A DNA stretch of 64,000 nucleotides from Clostridia bacterium (GCA_017554405.1 JAFZIK010000046.1:1-64000); one strand, 5' to 3'; counted from the stretch's first letter, positions 7,656 through 17,242 are shown. The notes: generated by a model from the sequence alone, not told the origin. A program made the numbers and translations.

Positions 7656-9479
7656 ATGAGCAACGGCATTCTGGGCACGATCAATTCGCCCGATGACCTT
7701 AAAAAACTTAATATTGCTCAAGCCGAGGATTTATGCTCTGAAATCCGCGATGAAATTATCGGCGTTATTTCAAAAAACGGCGGTCATCTCGCATCAAGCT
7801 TAGGTGCGGTGGAACTGACTGTTGCGATACACCGTTCCTTTAACGCCCCTAAGGATACCGTTATATTTGACGTTGGGCATCAAAGTTACGCGCACAAGCT
7901 TGTTACCGGAAGATACAAAAACTTTGATACTATCCGCAAGAAAGACGGATTATCAGGGTTTATGAGACCTAATGAAAGCGAATATGATCCTTTTGTTACC
8001 GGGCATAGCAGTAACTCGATTTCTGCGGCATACGGCATACTTCGTGCAAACATTGCCTCGGGGAGCGACGCCTATTCGGTCGCGGTAATAGGCGACGGCG
8101 CCATGACAGGCGGTATGGCTTATGAGGCGCTTAATAACGCCGGTGGTAAAAAAGGCAATTTTATCGTAATACTTAACGATAACAAAATGTCGATATCAAA
8201 AAACGTCGGCGCGGTTTCGCGTTCATTTATGCGGCTTCGCAGCGGCAGACGGTATCACCGCTTGAAATTTGCCGTAAGCAACGTTTTGTTGAAACTCGGA
8301 TTTATCGGTAAAGGTATTTATCATATTATTTCAAAAATCAAGAGTTATCTCAAGGGTGTTGTTTACAGAAACAACATTTTCGAAGCGCTCGGGTTTAACT
8401 ATTTAGGTCCCGTTGACGGTCACGATATTGCCGCGATGGAATCCTTATTCAAAATTGCAAAGGATTATCACAGACCGACCGTTGTTCACGTTGTTACAAA
8501 AAAGGGCAAGGGTTACACCTATGCTGAAGCAAGTCCGAATGAATATCACGGCGTTTCGCCGTTTGACATAGACGCCGGCGCAACACCTTCAAAGAAAAAC
8601 GATTTTTCTTCTGTTGCGGGTCAAACGCTTTGTGATCTTGCAAAAGATAACCCGAAGATATGCGCCGTTACCGCGGCGATGATGCAGGGGACGGGTCTTG
8701 AAACATTTTCAAAGGATCATCACGACCGCTTTTTTGACGTTGGTATTGCGGAAGAACACGCCGTTACCTTTGCCTGCGGGCTGGCAAGCGGCGGTATGAT
8801 ACCGTTTTTTGCCGTTTATTCAAGCTTTTTGCAGCGCGGTTACGATCAGGTCCTTCACGATGCCGCTATAGCAAATATCCCGCTTAAACTGCTTGTTGAC
8901 CGTGCCGGTCTTGTAGGCGAGGACGGTGAGACCCACCAGGGACTTTTTGACGTTGCTTTTCTAAGCACGATCCCTAACGTTAATATTTATTCGCCCTACT
9001 GTTACAGCGAGCTTGCTTACCGTATCAAAGAAACAGCCGGCAACAGTGAACTTGCCGCTATAAGATATCCGCGCGGCTGCGAGATTGGCAATTATGACGT
9101 TGATTGCTCAGGAGACTATTCGCTCATCCGCGCCGGTTCTCAAAAACTCCTTATAACCTACGGCAGAACTTTTTCATTTGCGGTTGAGGCGGCTAAAAAG
9201 CTTTCTACTTTTGATATTCTTAAGCTAAATAAAATATTCCCGCTCAACAAAAACATATTTGAGATCATTTCAAGATATAAAACCGTTCATATGTTTGAGG
9301 AATGCGTTGTTTCCGGCGGCATCGGCGAGCATATTGCCGCACGCCTTTTGGAAAATAATATAAAATGTGAATACAGTATTCACGGAATCGACGGTATATT
9401 TGTACCTCAGCAAACCATTGCCGAAGCACAGCATCAATACGGTCTTGACACTCAGTCGATCATTGAGATTATGAGGTGA
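7656..9479 (+). CDS. dxs: 1-deoxy-D-xylulose-5-phosphate synthase
   Basis: 607 aa transketolase-family enzyme, the first step of the MEP isoprenoid pathway (pyruvate plus glyceraldehyde 3-phosphate to DXP). The thiamine-diphosphate motif GDGAMTGGMAYEALNNAG is near residue 148. Dxs-specific blocks include FDVGHQSYAHK, VGIAEEHAVTFACG and DRAGLVGEDGETHQG. The start ATG is preceded by AAAGG. It follows ispA by 3 nt, so precursor synthesis and chain elongation are co-expressed. Confidence 0.97.
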   Translation: MSNGILGTINSPDDLKKLNIAQAEDLCSEIRDEIIGVISKNGGHLASSLGAVELTVAIHRSFNAPKDTVIFDVGHQSYAHKLVTGRYKNFDTIRKKDGLSGFMRPNESEYDPFVTGHSSNSISAAYGILRANIASGSDAYSVAVIGDGAMTGGMAYEALNNAGGKKGNFIVILNDNKMSISKNVGAVSRSFMRLRSGRRYHRLKFAVSNVLLKLGFIGKGIYHIISKIKSYLKGVVYRNNIFEALGFNYLGPVDGHDIAAMESLFKIAKDYHRPTVVHVVTKKGKGYTYAEASPNEYHGVSPFDIDAGATPSKKNDFSSVAGQTLCDLAKDNPKICAVTAAMMQGTGLETFSKDHHDRFFDVGIAEEHAVTFACGLASGGMIPFFAVYSSFLQRGYDQVLHDAAIANIPLKLLVDRAGLVGEDGETHQGLFDVAFLSTIPNVNIYSPYCYSELAYRIKETAGNSELAAIRYPRGCEIGNYDVDCSGDYSLIRAGSQKLLITYGRTFSFAVEAAKKLSTFDILKLNKIFPLNKNIFEIISRYKTVHMFEECVVSGGIGEHIAARLLENNIKCEYSIHGIDGIFVPQQTIAEAQHQYGLDTQSIIEIMR

Positions 9480-9486
9480 TCCGATC

Positions 9487-10317
9487 ATGAAGGAACGTAT
9501 TGACTGTGCGCTTGTCAGCCGCGGTTTGGTTGAAAGCAGGGAAAAGGCAAAAGCGATTATTATGTCCGGCATAGTTTTTGTTAATAACCAAAAGTGTGAT
9601 AAACCCGGCAACACCGTCGCTGAAAGCGATAACATAGAGATACGCGGCGATAAACTCAAATACGTAAGCCGCGGCGGCTTGAAGCTTGAAAAAGCCGTAG
9701 AATCGTTTGATATTAAGCTGGATGACCTCGTTTGCGCGGATATCGGCGCTTCGACCGGCGGTTTTACCGATTGCATGCTGCAGTGCGGCGCCGCAAAGGT
9801 CTATTCGGTAGACGTCGGCTACGGTCAGCTCGCCTGGAAACTCAGAAGCGATAAGCGTGTTGTAAATCTTGAACGCACCAATTTCAGATATGTAACAAAA
9901 GAGCAGATACCGGAGGCGCTCCAATTTGCTTCGGTTGACGTTTCTTTCATTTCGCTTACGCTTATTTTGCCTGTGTTACGCGAACTGCTGACCGAAAACG
10001 GCAGGGTAGTTTGCCTTATTAAACCGCAGTTTGAAGCAGGGCGTGAAAACGTCGGCAAAAAAGGTGTTGTCCGTGATAAAGCCGTTCACATCGCCGTTAT
10101 AAGCAAGATAACAGATTTTTCGCTTTCAAACGGATACTCGGTTTTAGGGATCGATTTTTCACCGATAAAGGGTCCAGAAGGCAATATTGAATATCTATGT
10201 TACCTTCAAAAAAGCCCGAACGCCATGAACCTTTCCGATGTAACTCCGGAAGACGTTGTAAACGCCTCTTATAATAGCTTAAAGGAGAATAATAATGAAG
10301 GTTGCAGTATTACCTAA
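9487..10317 (+). CDS. tlyA: TlyA-family rRNA 2'-O-methyltransferase
   Basis: 276 aa. An N-terminal S4 RNA-binding domain (about residues 3-63) is followed by an FtsJ-like methyltransferase domain with the SAM motif DIGASTGGFTD at about 85-95 and KPQFEAGRE later. Characterised TlyA proteins methylate cytidine 2'-OH in 16S and/or 23S rRNA. Which nucleotides are targeted here cannot be read. Its 3' end overlaps nadK by 23 nt, and an AAAGGAG site for nadK lies in its last codons. Confidence 0.9.
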   Translation: MKERIDCALVSRGLVESREKAKAIIMSGIVFVNNQKCDKPGNTVAESDNIEIRGDKLKYVSRGGLKLEKAVESFDIKLDDLVCADIGASTGGFTDCMLQCGAAKVYSVDVGYGQLAWKLRSDKRVVNLERTNFRYVTKEQIPEALQFASVDVSFISLTLILPVLRELLTENGRVVCLIKPQFEAGRENVGKKGVVRDKAVHIAVISKITDFSLSNGYSVLGIDFSPIKGPEGNIEYLCYLQKSPNAMNLSDVTPEDVVNASYNSLKENNNEGCSIT

Positions 10318-11185
10318 CCTTGATAAATACGGCACTAAAGAACTTGTAGAAAAGCTGGGGACATATCTGAGGTCCTGCGGCATTGAACCCTATTTGCCCG
10401 ATTCGATCTGTTCTTCAGGATATACCGCACTGCCGGAAAAAGATTTATTTAACGTTGCAGATTTGATCATTACCATCGGCGGTGACGGAACGATAATAAG
10501 ATACGGCAAACGCGCGGCGGAGTGCGATAAGCCGATTTTAGGCATCAACGCCGGCAGAATGGGTTATCTTGCCGATATAGAGCAGGATGAGTATACCCTC
10601 CTTAAAAATCTTGCATCCGGCGATTACACCGTTGAAAACAGAATGATGCTCGATATTGAAGTATTCGAGTCCGGGAATCAAACAGGCAGTTTTACTGCTC
10701 TTAATGACGCGGTTATTACCGGCGGTTTTATTTCAAGGATAATCGATATATCGGCAAACGTTGAAGGCGATAACGTTTCTTACAGAGCAGACGGATTGGT
10801 GATAGCCACGCCGACCGGCTCGACTGCCTATTCCATGTCAGCCGGCGGACCGATAATAGACCCGAAAATGGATTGCTTCTGTATAACACCCATTTGCTCC
10901 TTTGCCCTGGCTTCTAAACCGATCATTTTAGGCGGTGAGCAAACCGTAAAGTTCAAAGCTTTTTCAAAAAAGCGTATTGAGATATATCTTTCGGTGGACG
11001 GCAGGCGCGCCGCGATCATAAAACCGCAAACCGAGGTAATTATCAAAAAATCGGAAAAAACCGTTAAACTTATAAGACTTAAAGACCACTCGTTCTATAA
11101 AACCCTTTCGGTAAAATTCTTTGATCAGGGAGGTGCTGTTCGTGAAAGAAAACAGATTGGAAAAAATACTTCAAATAATCAATGA
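10295..11185 (+). CDS. nadK: NAD kinase
   Basis: 296 aa. The GGDGT motif (residues 62-66) and the block ATPTGSTAYSMSAGGPII are the diagnostic ATP/NAD-binding signatures. It phosphorylates NAD to NADP using ATP or polyphosphate. It is preceded by AAAGGAG. Its last 44 nt overlap the start of argR, whose ribosome-binding site lies inside nadK. Confidence 0.95.
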   Translation: MKVAVLPNLDKYGTKELVEKLGTYLRSCGIEPYLPDSICSSGYTALPEKDLFNVADLIITIGGDGTIIRYGKRAAECDKPILGINAGRMGYLADIEQDEYTLLKNLASGDYTVENRMMLDIEVFESGNQTGSFTALNDAVITGGFISRIIDISANVEGDNVSYRADGLVIATPTGSTAYSMSAGGPIIDPKMDCFCITPICSFALASKPIILGGEQTVKFKAFSKKRIEIYLSVDGRRAAIIKPQTEVIIKKSEKTVKLIRLKDHSFYKTLSVKFFDQGGAVRERKQIGKNTSNNQ

Positions 11186-11594
11186 ACAGGTTGTTTTAAC
11201 GCAGGATGATCTGCAGGCGGCACTTGAACGTGAAGGATATCACGTTACGCAATCTACTATTTCACGCGATATCAAGCGTTTGCGTCTTATAAAAGGTCAT
11301 GATTCCCGCGGTAATTACAGATATATAAGCGCAACGCGCGCCGGTGAAGGTTCACGGGATATCACGCAGTATCGCGAACTCTTTTCAAAATCCGTTTTAA
11401 GCGTTCAGTATGCGCTTAACGACGTTGTGATAAAGTGCTATACCGGTATGGCTTCAAGCGTTTGTGTTGCAGTAGACGCTCTGTTTTCGGGCAGAATGCT
11501 CGGAACGGTCGCCGGTGATGATACCATTCTTATGATTGCAAAAAGCGAAGAAGACGCACGCACGCTTACCGATGAACTTAAAACTTTTTATTAA
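11142..11594 (+). CDS. argR: Arginine repressor ArgR/AhrC
   Basis: 150 aa from the GTG at 11142. The longer frame from 11121 begins inside the ribosome-binding region, while AGGGAGGTG (11127-11135) is well placed for 11142. The N-terminal winged helix has STISRDIKRLRL. The C-terminal oligomerisation and arginine-binding domain has GTVAGDDTILMIAKS. It represses arginine biosynthesis and often activates catabolism. No arg genes or clear ARG boxes were noticed nearby. The nadK-argR-recN order is common in Firmicutes. Confidence 0.93.
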   Translation: MKENRLEKILQIINEQVVLTQDDLQAALEREGYHVTQSTISRDIKRLRLIKGHDSRGNYRYISATRAGEGSRDITQYRELFSKSVLSVQYALNDVVIKCYTGMASSVCVAVDALFSGRMLGTVAGDDTILMIAKSEEDARTLTDELKTFY

Positions 11595-11605
11595 GGAAAT
11601 AAAGT

Positions 11606-13264
11606 ATGCTTAAATCGTTGCATATAGAAAACATTGCGGTAATAGAACAGACCGATATCGAGTTTTCGGAGGGGTTTAACGTTCTTACGGGCGAGACCGG
11701 TGCCGGAAAGTCCATAATTATCGATTCGATCAACGCTATTCTTGGCGAACGCACTTCAAAAGAACTGATCAGAAACGGCTGCGACGAAGCCGCTGTTTCG
11801 GCAATGTTTATAAATGTTGGTGCTGGTGCCAAGGAGATCCTTGAAGATAACGGCTACAGGCTCGATGATGATGGCAGTCTGCTTGTTATGCGCAAGCTCA
11901 CGCACGCAGGCTCAACCGTCAGGATAAACGGCAGGCAGGCGACCGCCGGGGTCCTCAAATCAATAGGTAAGTCGCTTATCAACATTCACGGTCAGCATGA
12001 CAGTCAGGCGTTACTTGATCCCGACTGCCACTATATGTATCTTGACCGGCTTGCCGATAATTCCGAATTGCTTGATTCGTATTATTATGAGTTCCACCGT
12101 TTGAATCAGGTGCGTAAAGAGCTCGCCGGTTTAGAAACGGACGATGCTCTTAAAGAGCGTAGAATCGAATTGCTCGAATACCAGATCAAGGAGTTGACCG
12201 ACGCCGATTTAAAGCCCGGCGAGGCAGATGATATTAAACTAAAGCTTCAAACGATTCAGAACGCTGAGAAAACCCGCGCCGCGCTCTCGGCGGCATATTC
12301 CTACCTTAACGGTGATGAGCTGTCAGACGGTGCTTTCTCAGCCATTCGCAATGCTCAAAAGAAAATATCATTATGCAAAAACGATCGGTTTAACGGAATT
12401 GATAAAAATCTCAACGAGGCGCTTTCTTACCTTGATGCCGCAACCGGTCAGATCCGCGAAATGCTCCAGAGCGACGGCACGCTTTCGGTCGATCCGGATA
12501 CGCTTCGCGCCCGGCTTGATTTTATCGTTCGTTTGACCTTAAAATACGGCGGCAGTGAAGAAAAAGCCGTAAACTATTTGGCAGACGCGATATTTGAGCT
12601 TGAAAACATCAGGCGCTCCGATGAAAGAATAAAAGAACTTTCCCTTGAACTTGATAAATCCACCGAACGTCTTATTGAGATCGGCGAAAAGCTTACGGCA
12701 TCGCGCAAAAGCGCCGCGCAGAAATTCAAACACGACGTTACCGATATCCTTGTTTCTCTTGATATGCCTAACGTTCAGTTCGAAGTGAGCATTGAGAAAG
12801 GGAAGTATACAAAGCACGGATGCGACGTAGTCGAGTTTTTGATCAAAACAAATGCCGGCGAATCCTTAAAGCCGCTTGCAAAAATCGCATCCGGCGGCGA
12901 ACTGTCAAGAGTTATGCTTGCGATAAAGAGCGTTCTTGCTGATAAAGATGACGTCGATACGCTTATATTCGATGAAATCGATTCGGGCATCAGCGGCAGA
13001 GCGGCTCAAAAGGTCGGAAGCAGGCTGAAAACACTCTCAAGCGTTCGTCAAACGCTTTGTGTTACCCACTTAGCACAGATCGCCGCGTTTGCACAAAACC
13101 ATTTTCTTATTGAAAAAACTGTCAGCGGTGATCGCACCTTTACGACCGTTAAAAAGCTAATTGGCAATGACCGCGTCGAAGAGATAGCCCGTATTATGGC
13201 GGGTTCAAATTTAAGCCAAAACGTTTACAATTCTGCAAAAGAATTACTTGAAAGGAATTTTTAA
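11606..13264 (+). CDS. recN: DNA repair ATPase RecN
   Basis: 552 aa SMC-like protein. Walker A GETGAGKS is at about residues 29-36, a coiled-coil middle follows, and the C-terminal ABC head has LSRVMLAIKS, Walker B TLIFDEIDSGISGRAA and CVTHLAQIAAFA. RecN acts early at double-strand breaks to promote recombination. It starts 11 nt after argR with a GGAAA site and ends 2 nt before tyrS. Confidence 0.96.
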   Translation: MLKSLHIENIAVIEQTDIEFSEGFNVLTGETGAGKSIIIDSINAILGERTSKELIRNGCDEAAVSAMFINVGAGAKEILEDNGYRLDDDGSLLVMRKLTHAGSTVRINGRQATAGVLKSIGKSLINIHGQHDSQALLDPDCHYMYLDRLADNSELLDSYYYEFHRLNQVRKELAGLETDDALKERRIELLEYQIKELTDADLKPGEADDIKLKLQTIQNAEKTRAALSAAYSYLNGDELSDGAFSAIRNAQKKISLCKNDRFNGIDKNLNEALSYLDAATGQIREMLQSDGTLSVDPDTLRARLDFIVRLTLKYGGSEEKAVNYLADAIFELENIRRSDERIKELSLELDKSTERLIEIGEKLTASRKSAAQKFKHDVTDILVSLDMPNVQFEVSIEKGKYTKHGCDVVEFLIKTNAGESLKPLAKIASGGELSRVMLAIKSVLADKDDVDTLIFDEIDSGISGRAAQKVGSRLKTLSSVRQTLCVTHLAQIAAFAQNHFLIEKTVSGDRTFTTVKKLIGNDRVEEIARIMAGSNLSQNVYNSAKELLERNF

Positions 13265-13266
13265 AT

Positions 13267-14490
13267 ATGAAAATCTATGAAGAACTTGTTGCCCGCGGAC
13301 TGATCGCCCAGGTAACTGACGAAGAACAGATCAAGGATCTGATAAACAACGGTAAAGCGATATTTTACATAGGTTTTGATCCCACGGCGGATAGTCTTCA
13401 CGTGGGTCACTTTATGGCGCTTTGCCTTATGAAAAGACTGCAAATGGCGGGAAACCGTCCGGTCGTTCTGATCGGCGGCGGCACCGGTTACATCGGCGAT
13501 CCGTCGGGCAGGAGCGATATGCGCACAATGATGACTCCCGAAATGATACAGCATAACTGCGAATGCTTCAAAAAGCAGATGGAGCGTTTTATCGAGTTCG
13601 GCGAAGGTAAAGCAATAATGGTGAATAACGCCGATTGGCTACTTAAGCTCAACTATATCGATCTTTTAAGGGAAGTCGGCGCCTGCTTCTCGGTCAATAA
13701 TATGCTTCGTGCGCGCTGTTATGAGCAGCGAATGGAGCGGGGCCTTAGCTTCCTTGAATTCAATTATATGATAATGCAAAGCTACGATTTCTATCATCTT
13801 TTCCGTGAATACGGCTGCAATATGCAGTTCGGCGGTGACGATCAGTGGTCGAATATGCTTGGCGGCACCGAGCTTATACGTAAAAAGCTCGGCAAAGACG
13901 CGCACGCAATGACAATTACGCTTCTGCTTAACAGCGAAGGCAAAAAAATGGGCAAGACATCGTCAGGCGCTGTTTGGCTTGATCCTGCTAAAACCTCACC
14001 GTATGACTTTTTCCAGTATTGGCGAAACGTTGGCGATGCCGACGTTTTAAAGTGCATAAGAATGCTTACATTCTTACCGCTTGAAGAAATCGATAAAATG
14101 GATTCCTGGGAAGGCAGCCGTTTAAACGAAGCAAAGGAAATACTTGCTTTTGAGCTTACAAAGCTTGTTCACGGCGAAGAGGAGGCGGCTCGGGCGCGTG
14201 ACGCTTCACACGCTGTTTTCGGCGGTGGCGGCGCCCATGCCGATATGCCTACCGTCCAGTTTGAAAGCGCCGATCTTGAAAACGGCAGGATAGGTCTTCT
14301 TAAAGCAATGGTAAAGGCGGGTATGGCTACCTCTAATGGTGAGGCAAGGCGAACCGTAGAACAGGGCGGTGTAACCGTTGACGACAGTAAAATAACCGAT
14401 ACTTCCTACGGTTTCACCGCAGAACAGCTTACCGCCGGAGCAATAGTTAAAAAAGGCAAAAAGAGTGTAATGAAATTTATTCTTAAATAG
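13267..14490 (+). CDS. tyrS: Tyrosyl-tRNA synthetase
   Basis: 407 aa class Ic synthetase. HIGH-type motif HVGH is at residues 45-48, KMSKS-type loop KMGKT near 230, tyrosine pocket GGDDQWSNMLGG, and an S4 RNA-binding domain occupies the C-terminus (NGEARRTVEQGGVTVDD). It charges tRNA-Tyr. No T-box-like leader is present because it follows recN by 2 nt. Only a weak hairpin (GGCT/AGCC near 14491-14505) follows. Confidence 0.97.
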   Translation: MKIYEELVARGLIAQVTDEEQIKDLINNGKAIFYIGFDPTADSLHVGHFMALCLMKRLQMAGNRPVVLIGGGTGYIGDPSGRSDMRTMMTPEMIQHNCECFKKQMERFIEFGEGKAIMVNNADWLLKLNYIDLLREVGACFSVNNMLRARCYEQRMERGLSFLEFNYMIMQSYDFYHLFREYGCNMQFGGDDQWSNMLGGTELIRKKLGKDAHAMTITLLLNSEGKKMGKTSSGAVWLDPAKTSPYDFFQYWRNVGDADVLKCIRMLTFLPLEEIDKMDSWEGSRLNEAKEILAFELTKLVHGEEEAARARDASHAVFGGGGAHADMPTVQFESADLENGRIGLLKAMVKAGMATSNGEARRTVEQGGVTVDDSKITDTSYGFTAEQLTAGAIVKKGKKSVMKFILK

Positions 14491-14551
14491 GCTGTATATT
14501 AGCCTTAAAGCTGCAAATATTAAAAACGATAACTAATGTGGAGTTTTTGAT

Positions 14552-15565
14552 ATGGCAGTTCGTATAGGTGAATCAACAATTCAGTTTACAAATAAACCGT
14601 CAGTGATCGGTTACGGCTCGGTCGTGGGTAAAAACGAGTATGAAGGTCCGCTTTCTTCAGAGTTCGATGCCCACGACCTTGATTCGTATTTTGGAGAAAA
14701 AACCTTTGAAAAGGCGGAAAGCCGAATGCAGAAGATCGCCCTTGAAACGGCGCTGAAAAAGTGCGGACGCAACGAAAACGATATTGACGTTATATTTGCG
14801 GGCGACCTGCTCAATCAATGCGTCGGTTCATCGTTCGGTCTTCGCTCTACCGGTATTTCTTTTGCCGGTATTTACGGCGCCTGTTCCACAATGGCGCTCG
14901 GTATGATAATGGCTTCGGTTTTCGTTGACTCCGGAGCCGCCCGCTGTGCCGCCGCAGTTACGTCCTCGCATTTTTGCTCTGCGGAAAGGCAGTATCGTTA
15001 TCCGCTTGAATACGGCTAGGTGCGTCCGCAAAGCGCGCAGTGGACAGTTACAGGCTCCGGTGCGAGCATTCTTTCCCTTGCCGAAGCCAAGCCGTTTATC
15101 GATAAAGCAACGATAGGTAAGATAGTTGACCTCGGCGTTAAGGACGCTAATAATATGGGTGCGGCTATGGCGCCGGGTGCCGCGGATACGCTCTGCTCAT
15201 ATTTTAATGATACCGAGACCGCTCCTAAGGATTATGACCGCATTTTCACCGGCGATCTAGGCAAGGTAGGAACAAAGCTTTTATATACTCTTACCGAGCA
15301 AAACGGATATAATATCCGCGAAAAGCACGATGATTGCGGACTTATGATATTTGATCTTTTGCGGCAGGACGTTCATTCCGGCGGTTCGGGATGCGGATGC
15401 AGTGCCTCGGTTCTTAATTCTTATATCTATCACAAATTTGAATCCGGCGCTTATAAAAACATACTGTTTATGTCCACAGGCGCGCTTTTATCGCCGACAT
15501 CCACCATGCAGGGCGAGAGCATACCGGGCATTTCTCACCTTATAAACATTCAAATTCGGCATTGA
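14552..15565 (+). pseudogene. spoVAD: spoVAD, stage V sporulation protein AD, interrupted by an in-frame TAG
   Basis: 337 sense and stop codons match the full length of SpoVAD, the thiolase-fold dipicolinic-acid-binding protein of the spore inner membrane channel. The first part (14552-15019, 155 codons) ends SAERQYRYPLEYG then TAG at 15017-15019. The same frame resumes at once with GTG at 15020 and reads RPQSAQWTVTGSGA, a conserved SpoVAD block. Homologues as I recall carry a Gly or similar residue where the TAG lies. No other disruption is seen and the C-terminus (STMQGESIPGISHLI) is intact. It may be a recent nonsense mutation, a sequencing error, or a gene made in two pieces by reinitiation at the adjacent GTG. 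GTGGAG precedes the ATG. No spoVAC or spoVAE neighbours are present. Confidence 0.85.
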
Positions 15566-15590
15566 CAAATCTTTACTGAAAATGTATAAT
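15562..15590 (+). promoter_or_regulatory. Consensus vegetative promoter overlapping the spoVAD stop
   Basis: TTGACA (15562-15567), 17-nt spacer, TATAAT (15585-15590). The -35 box contains the TGA stop of spoVAD (15563-15565). It probably drives mgtE. Confidence 0.8.
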
Positions 15591-15603
15591 GTTCTCACAA
15601 CTT

Positions 15604-15637
15604 AAAACCCTGTCGTTATCTGACGGGGTTTTGTTGT
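15604..15637 (+). terminator. Terminator-type hairpin in the mgtE leader
   Basis: 11-bp stem AAAACCCTGTC/GACGGGGTTTT (one T-G pair) with a 7-nt loop, followed by GTTGTTTAG. It lies about 8 nt downstream of the expected start site of the promoter at 15562-15590. It could end spoVAD transcription, attenuate mgtE, or both. Confidence 0.65.
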
Positions 15638-15662
15638 TTAGTATTTTTCGGGAGGGATAATT

Positions 15663-17027
15663 ATGGAGGAAAAGATTCTTGCTCTAATCGAGGAAAGAAA
15701 GTTCGGAGAACTAAAAAATATGTTATCCGAAATGCAGCCTCCCGATATCGCGGCAATTTTTGAAGAAGCGCCCGAAAAAGATATACCGATAATATTCAGA
15801 ATACTGCCCAAAGAGCTTGCGGCGGAAGTTTTCGTTGAAATGGATTCTGATATGCAGCAGCTTCTTATTGCCGCATTCAGCGATAAAGAACTTCACGACG
15901 TTATCGATGAGCTTTTTATGGATGATACGGTCGATATCATCGATGAAATGCCTGCTACGGTTACAAAGCGCATCCTTAAGCAGACAGATCCGAAAACGCG
16001 CCAGATGATCAATCAACTTCTTGCTTATCCGGACGACAGCGCCGGAAGCATTATGACCACCGAGTATATTGACCTTAAAAAGTCGATGACGGTCGAAAAG
16101 GCGTTTGACAGAATAAGAAAGATCGGCTTTGAATCCGAAACGATCTACAGCTGTTACGTTACCGACGCCGGCAGGCACCTTTTAGGCATTGTATCGGTAA
16201 AAGATCTTCTTCTCAATCCAAAAGAGGAAATTATAGGCAATATAATGGATGAAAACGTTATATTTGCAAATACCCTCGACGATAAAGAATACGTTGCGGG
16301 ACTGTTTGAAAAATACGATATGCTCGCTCTGCCTATCGTTGATAAAGAAGAACGCCTTGTGGGCATCGTTACGGTTGACGACGCTATCGACGTTCTCCAG
16401 GAAGAGGCTACCGAGGATATCGAAAAGATGGCTGCTATCTTGCCGAGTGAGCACAGTTATTTTAAAACATCGGTATTTGATACCTTTAAGGCGCGTATAC
16501 CGTGGCTGATGCTCCTTATGATCTCCGCCACCTTTACCGGAGCTATAATTTCCGGATTTGAAGATAAACTGATAAACTTCGGCGCGCGGATCGCCTTTAT
16601 ACCTATGCTTATGGATACCGGCGGCAACAGCGGAAGTCAGGCTTCGGTAACCGTTATCCGTGCAATATCGATGGGCGACATTGAGTTTTCCGATATCCTT
16701 CGGGTGCTATGGAAAGAGATCAGAGTTGCTTTTATGTGCGCAACCGCCCTTGTTTCGATCAACTTCATAAAACTGTTTTTTGTTGATAATTTGCTTCTTG
16801 GAAACTTTGATAACGGCAAAGTGATCGTTGAAATATGCGTTGTTTCGGCAACACTTTTCTGCGCAATAGTCGTTGCCAAAATTATCGGTTGTTCCTTACC
16901 TATACTTGCCAAAAAGATCGGATTTGACCCCGCGGTAATGGCAAGTCCGCTTATAACGACGATCGTAGACGCAATTTCGCTTATAATATACTTCTTTATG
17001 GCAAATTTAATGCTCGGCGCAGTATAA
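15663..17027 (+). CDS. mgtE: Magnesium transporter MgtE
   Basis: 454 aa with the MgtE domain order. A cytosolic helical N domain spans about residues 1-125 and two CBS domains about 130-250 (SIMTTEYIDL, LGIVSVKDLL, LVGIVTVDDAIDV). Five membrane helices follow from about 275, with PMLMDTGGNSGSQAS as the pore signature. The CBS and N domains sense cytosolic Mg2+ and close the channel. GGGAGG precedes the ATG by 6 nt. The 5' leader is only about 65 nt, too short for an M-box magnesium riboswitch. Confidence 0.95.
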   Translation: MEEKILALIEERKFGELKNMLSEMQPPDIAAIFEEAPEKDIPIIFRILPKELAAEVFVEMDSDMQQLLIAAFSDKELHDVIDELFMDDTVDIIDEMPATVTKRILKQTDPKTRQMINQLLAYPDDSAGSIMTTEYIDLKKSMTVEKAFDRIRKIGFESETIYSCYVTDAGRHLLGIVSVKDLLLNPKEEIIGNIMDENVIFANTLDDKEYVAGLFEKYDMLALPIVDKEERLVGIVTVDDAIDVLQEEATEDIEKMAAILPSEHSYFKTSVFDTFKARIPWLMLLMISATFTGAIISGFEDKLINFGARIAFIPMLMDTGGNSGSQASVTVIRAISMGDIEFSDILRVLWKEIRVAFMCATALVSINFIKLFFVDNLLLGNFDNGKVIVEICVVSATLFCAIVVAKIIGCSLPILAKKIGFDPAVMASPLITTIVDAISLIIYFFMANLMLGAV

Positions 17028-17078
17028 ATGTAACATTTTTCGTTTTTCCGCTTATTATATAGTAGCGGAGGGATGATA

Positions 17079-17228
17079 ATGCGAAGATGTAACCGGACTA
17101 ATAAGGGCGTTATTGCAATAACCTTTGCGGTCGGCTTGCTTGTAAGTTGCTTTTTTCCTCCGAAATTTTTGGTGGCGATCCTTTCGATCTGGGTAATAAT
17201 TCTCGGGATCGCCTGTTCAAAAAACTAA
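17079..17228 (+). CDS. Small 49-aa membrane protein, unknown function
   Basis: Short frame preceded by CGGAGGG (17066-17072), 6 nt before the ATG at 17079. It begins MRRCNRTNKG, then a hydrophobic segment (about residues 11-26) ending in a Cys, FFPPK as a turn, and a second hydrophobic segment (about 29-46) ending CSKN. This suggests a two-helix hairpin in the membrane with a positive N-terminus inside. The ribosome-binding site, the lack of other content and the close spacing to spoVM (14 nt) support a real gene. Association with sporulation is inferred only from its neighbour. Confidence 0.7.
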   Translation: MRRCNRTNKGVIAITFAVGLLVSCFFPPKFLVAILSIWVIILGIACSKN

Positions 17229-17242
17229 TTGGGGGCAAGGTA

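Noticed and set aside
15017..15019. TAG read as pyrrolysine or glutamine in spoVAD
   Set aside because: TAG is a normal stop for many genes here, and the position in homologues as I recall is Gly-like. No pyl genes were seen.
15591..15662. M-box magnesium riboswitch upstream of mgtE
   Set aside because: The leader is about 65 nt, less than half the M-box length, and shows only one hairpin.
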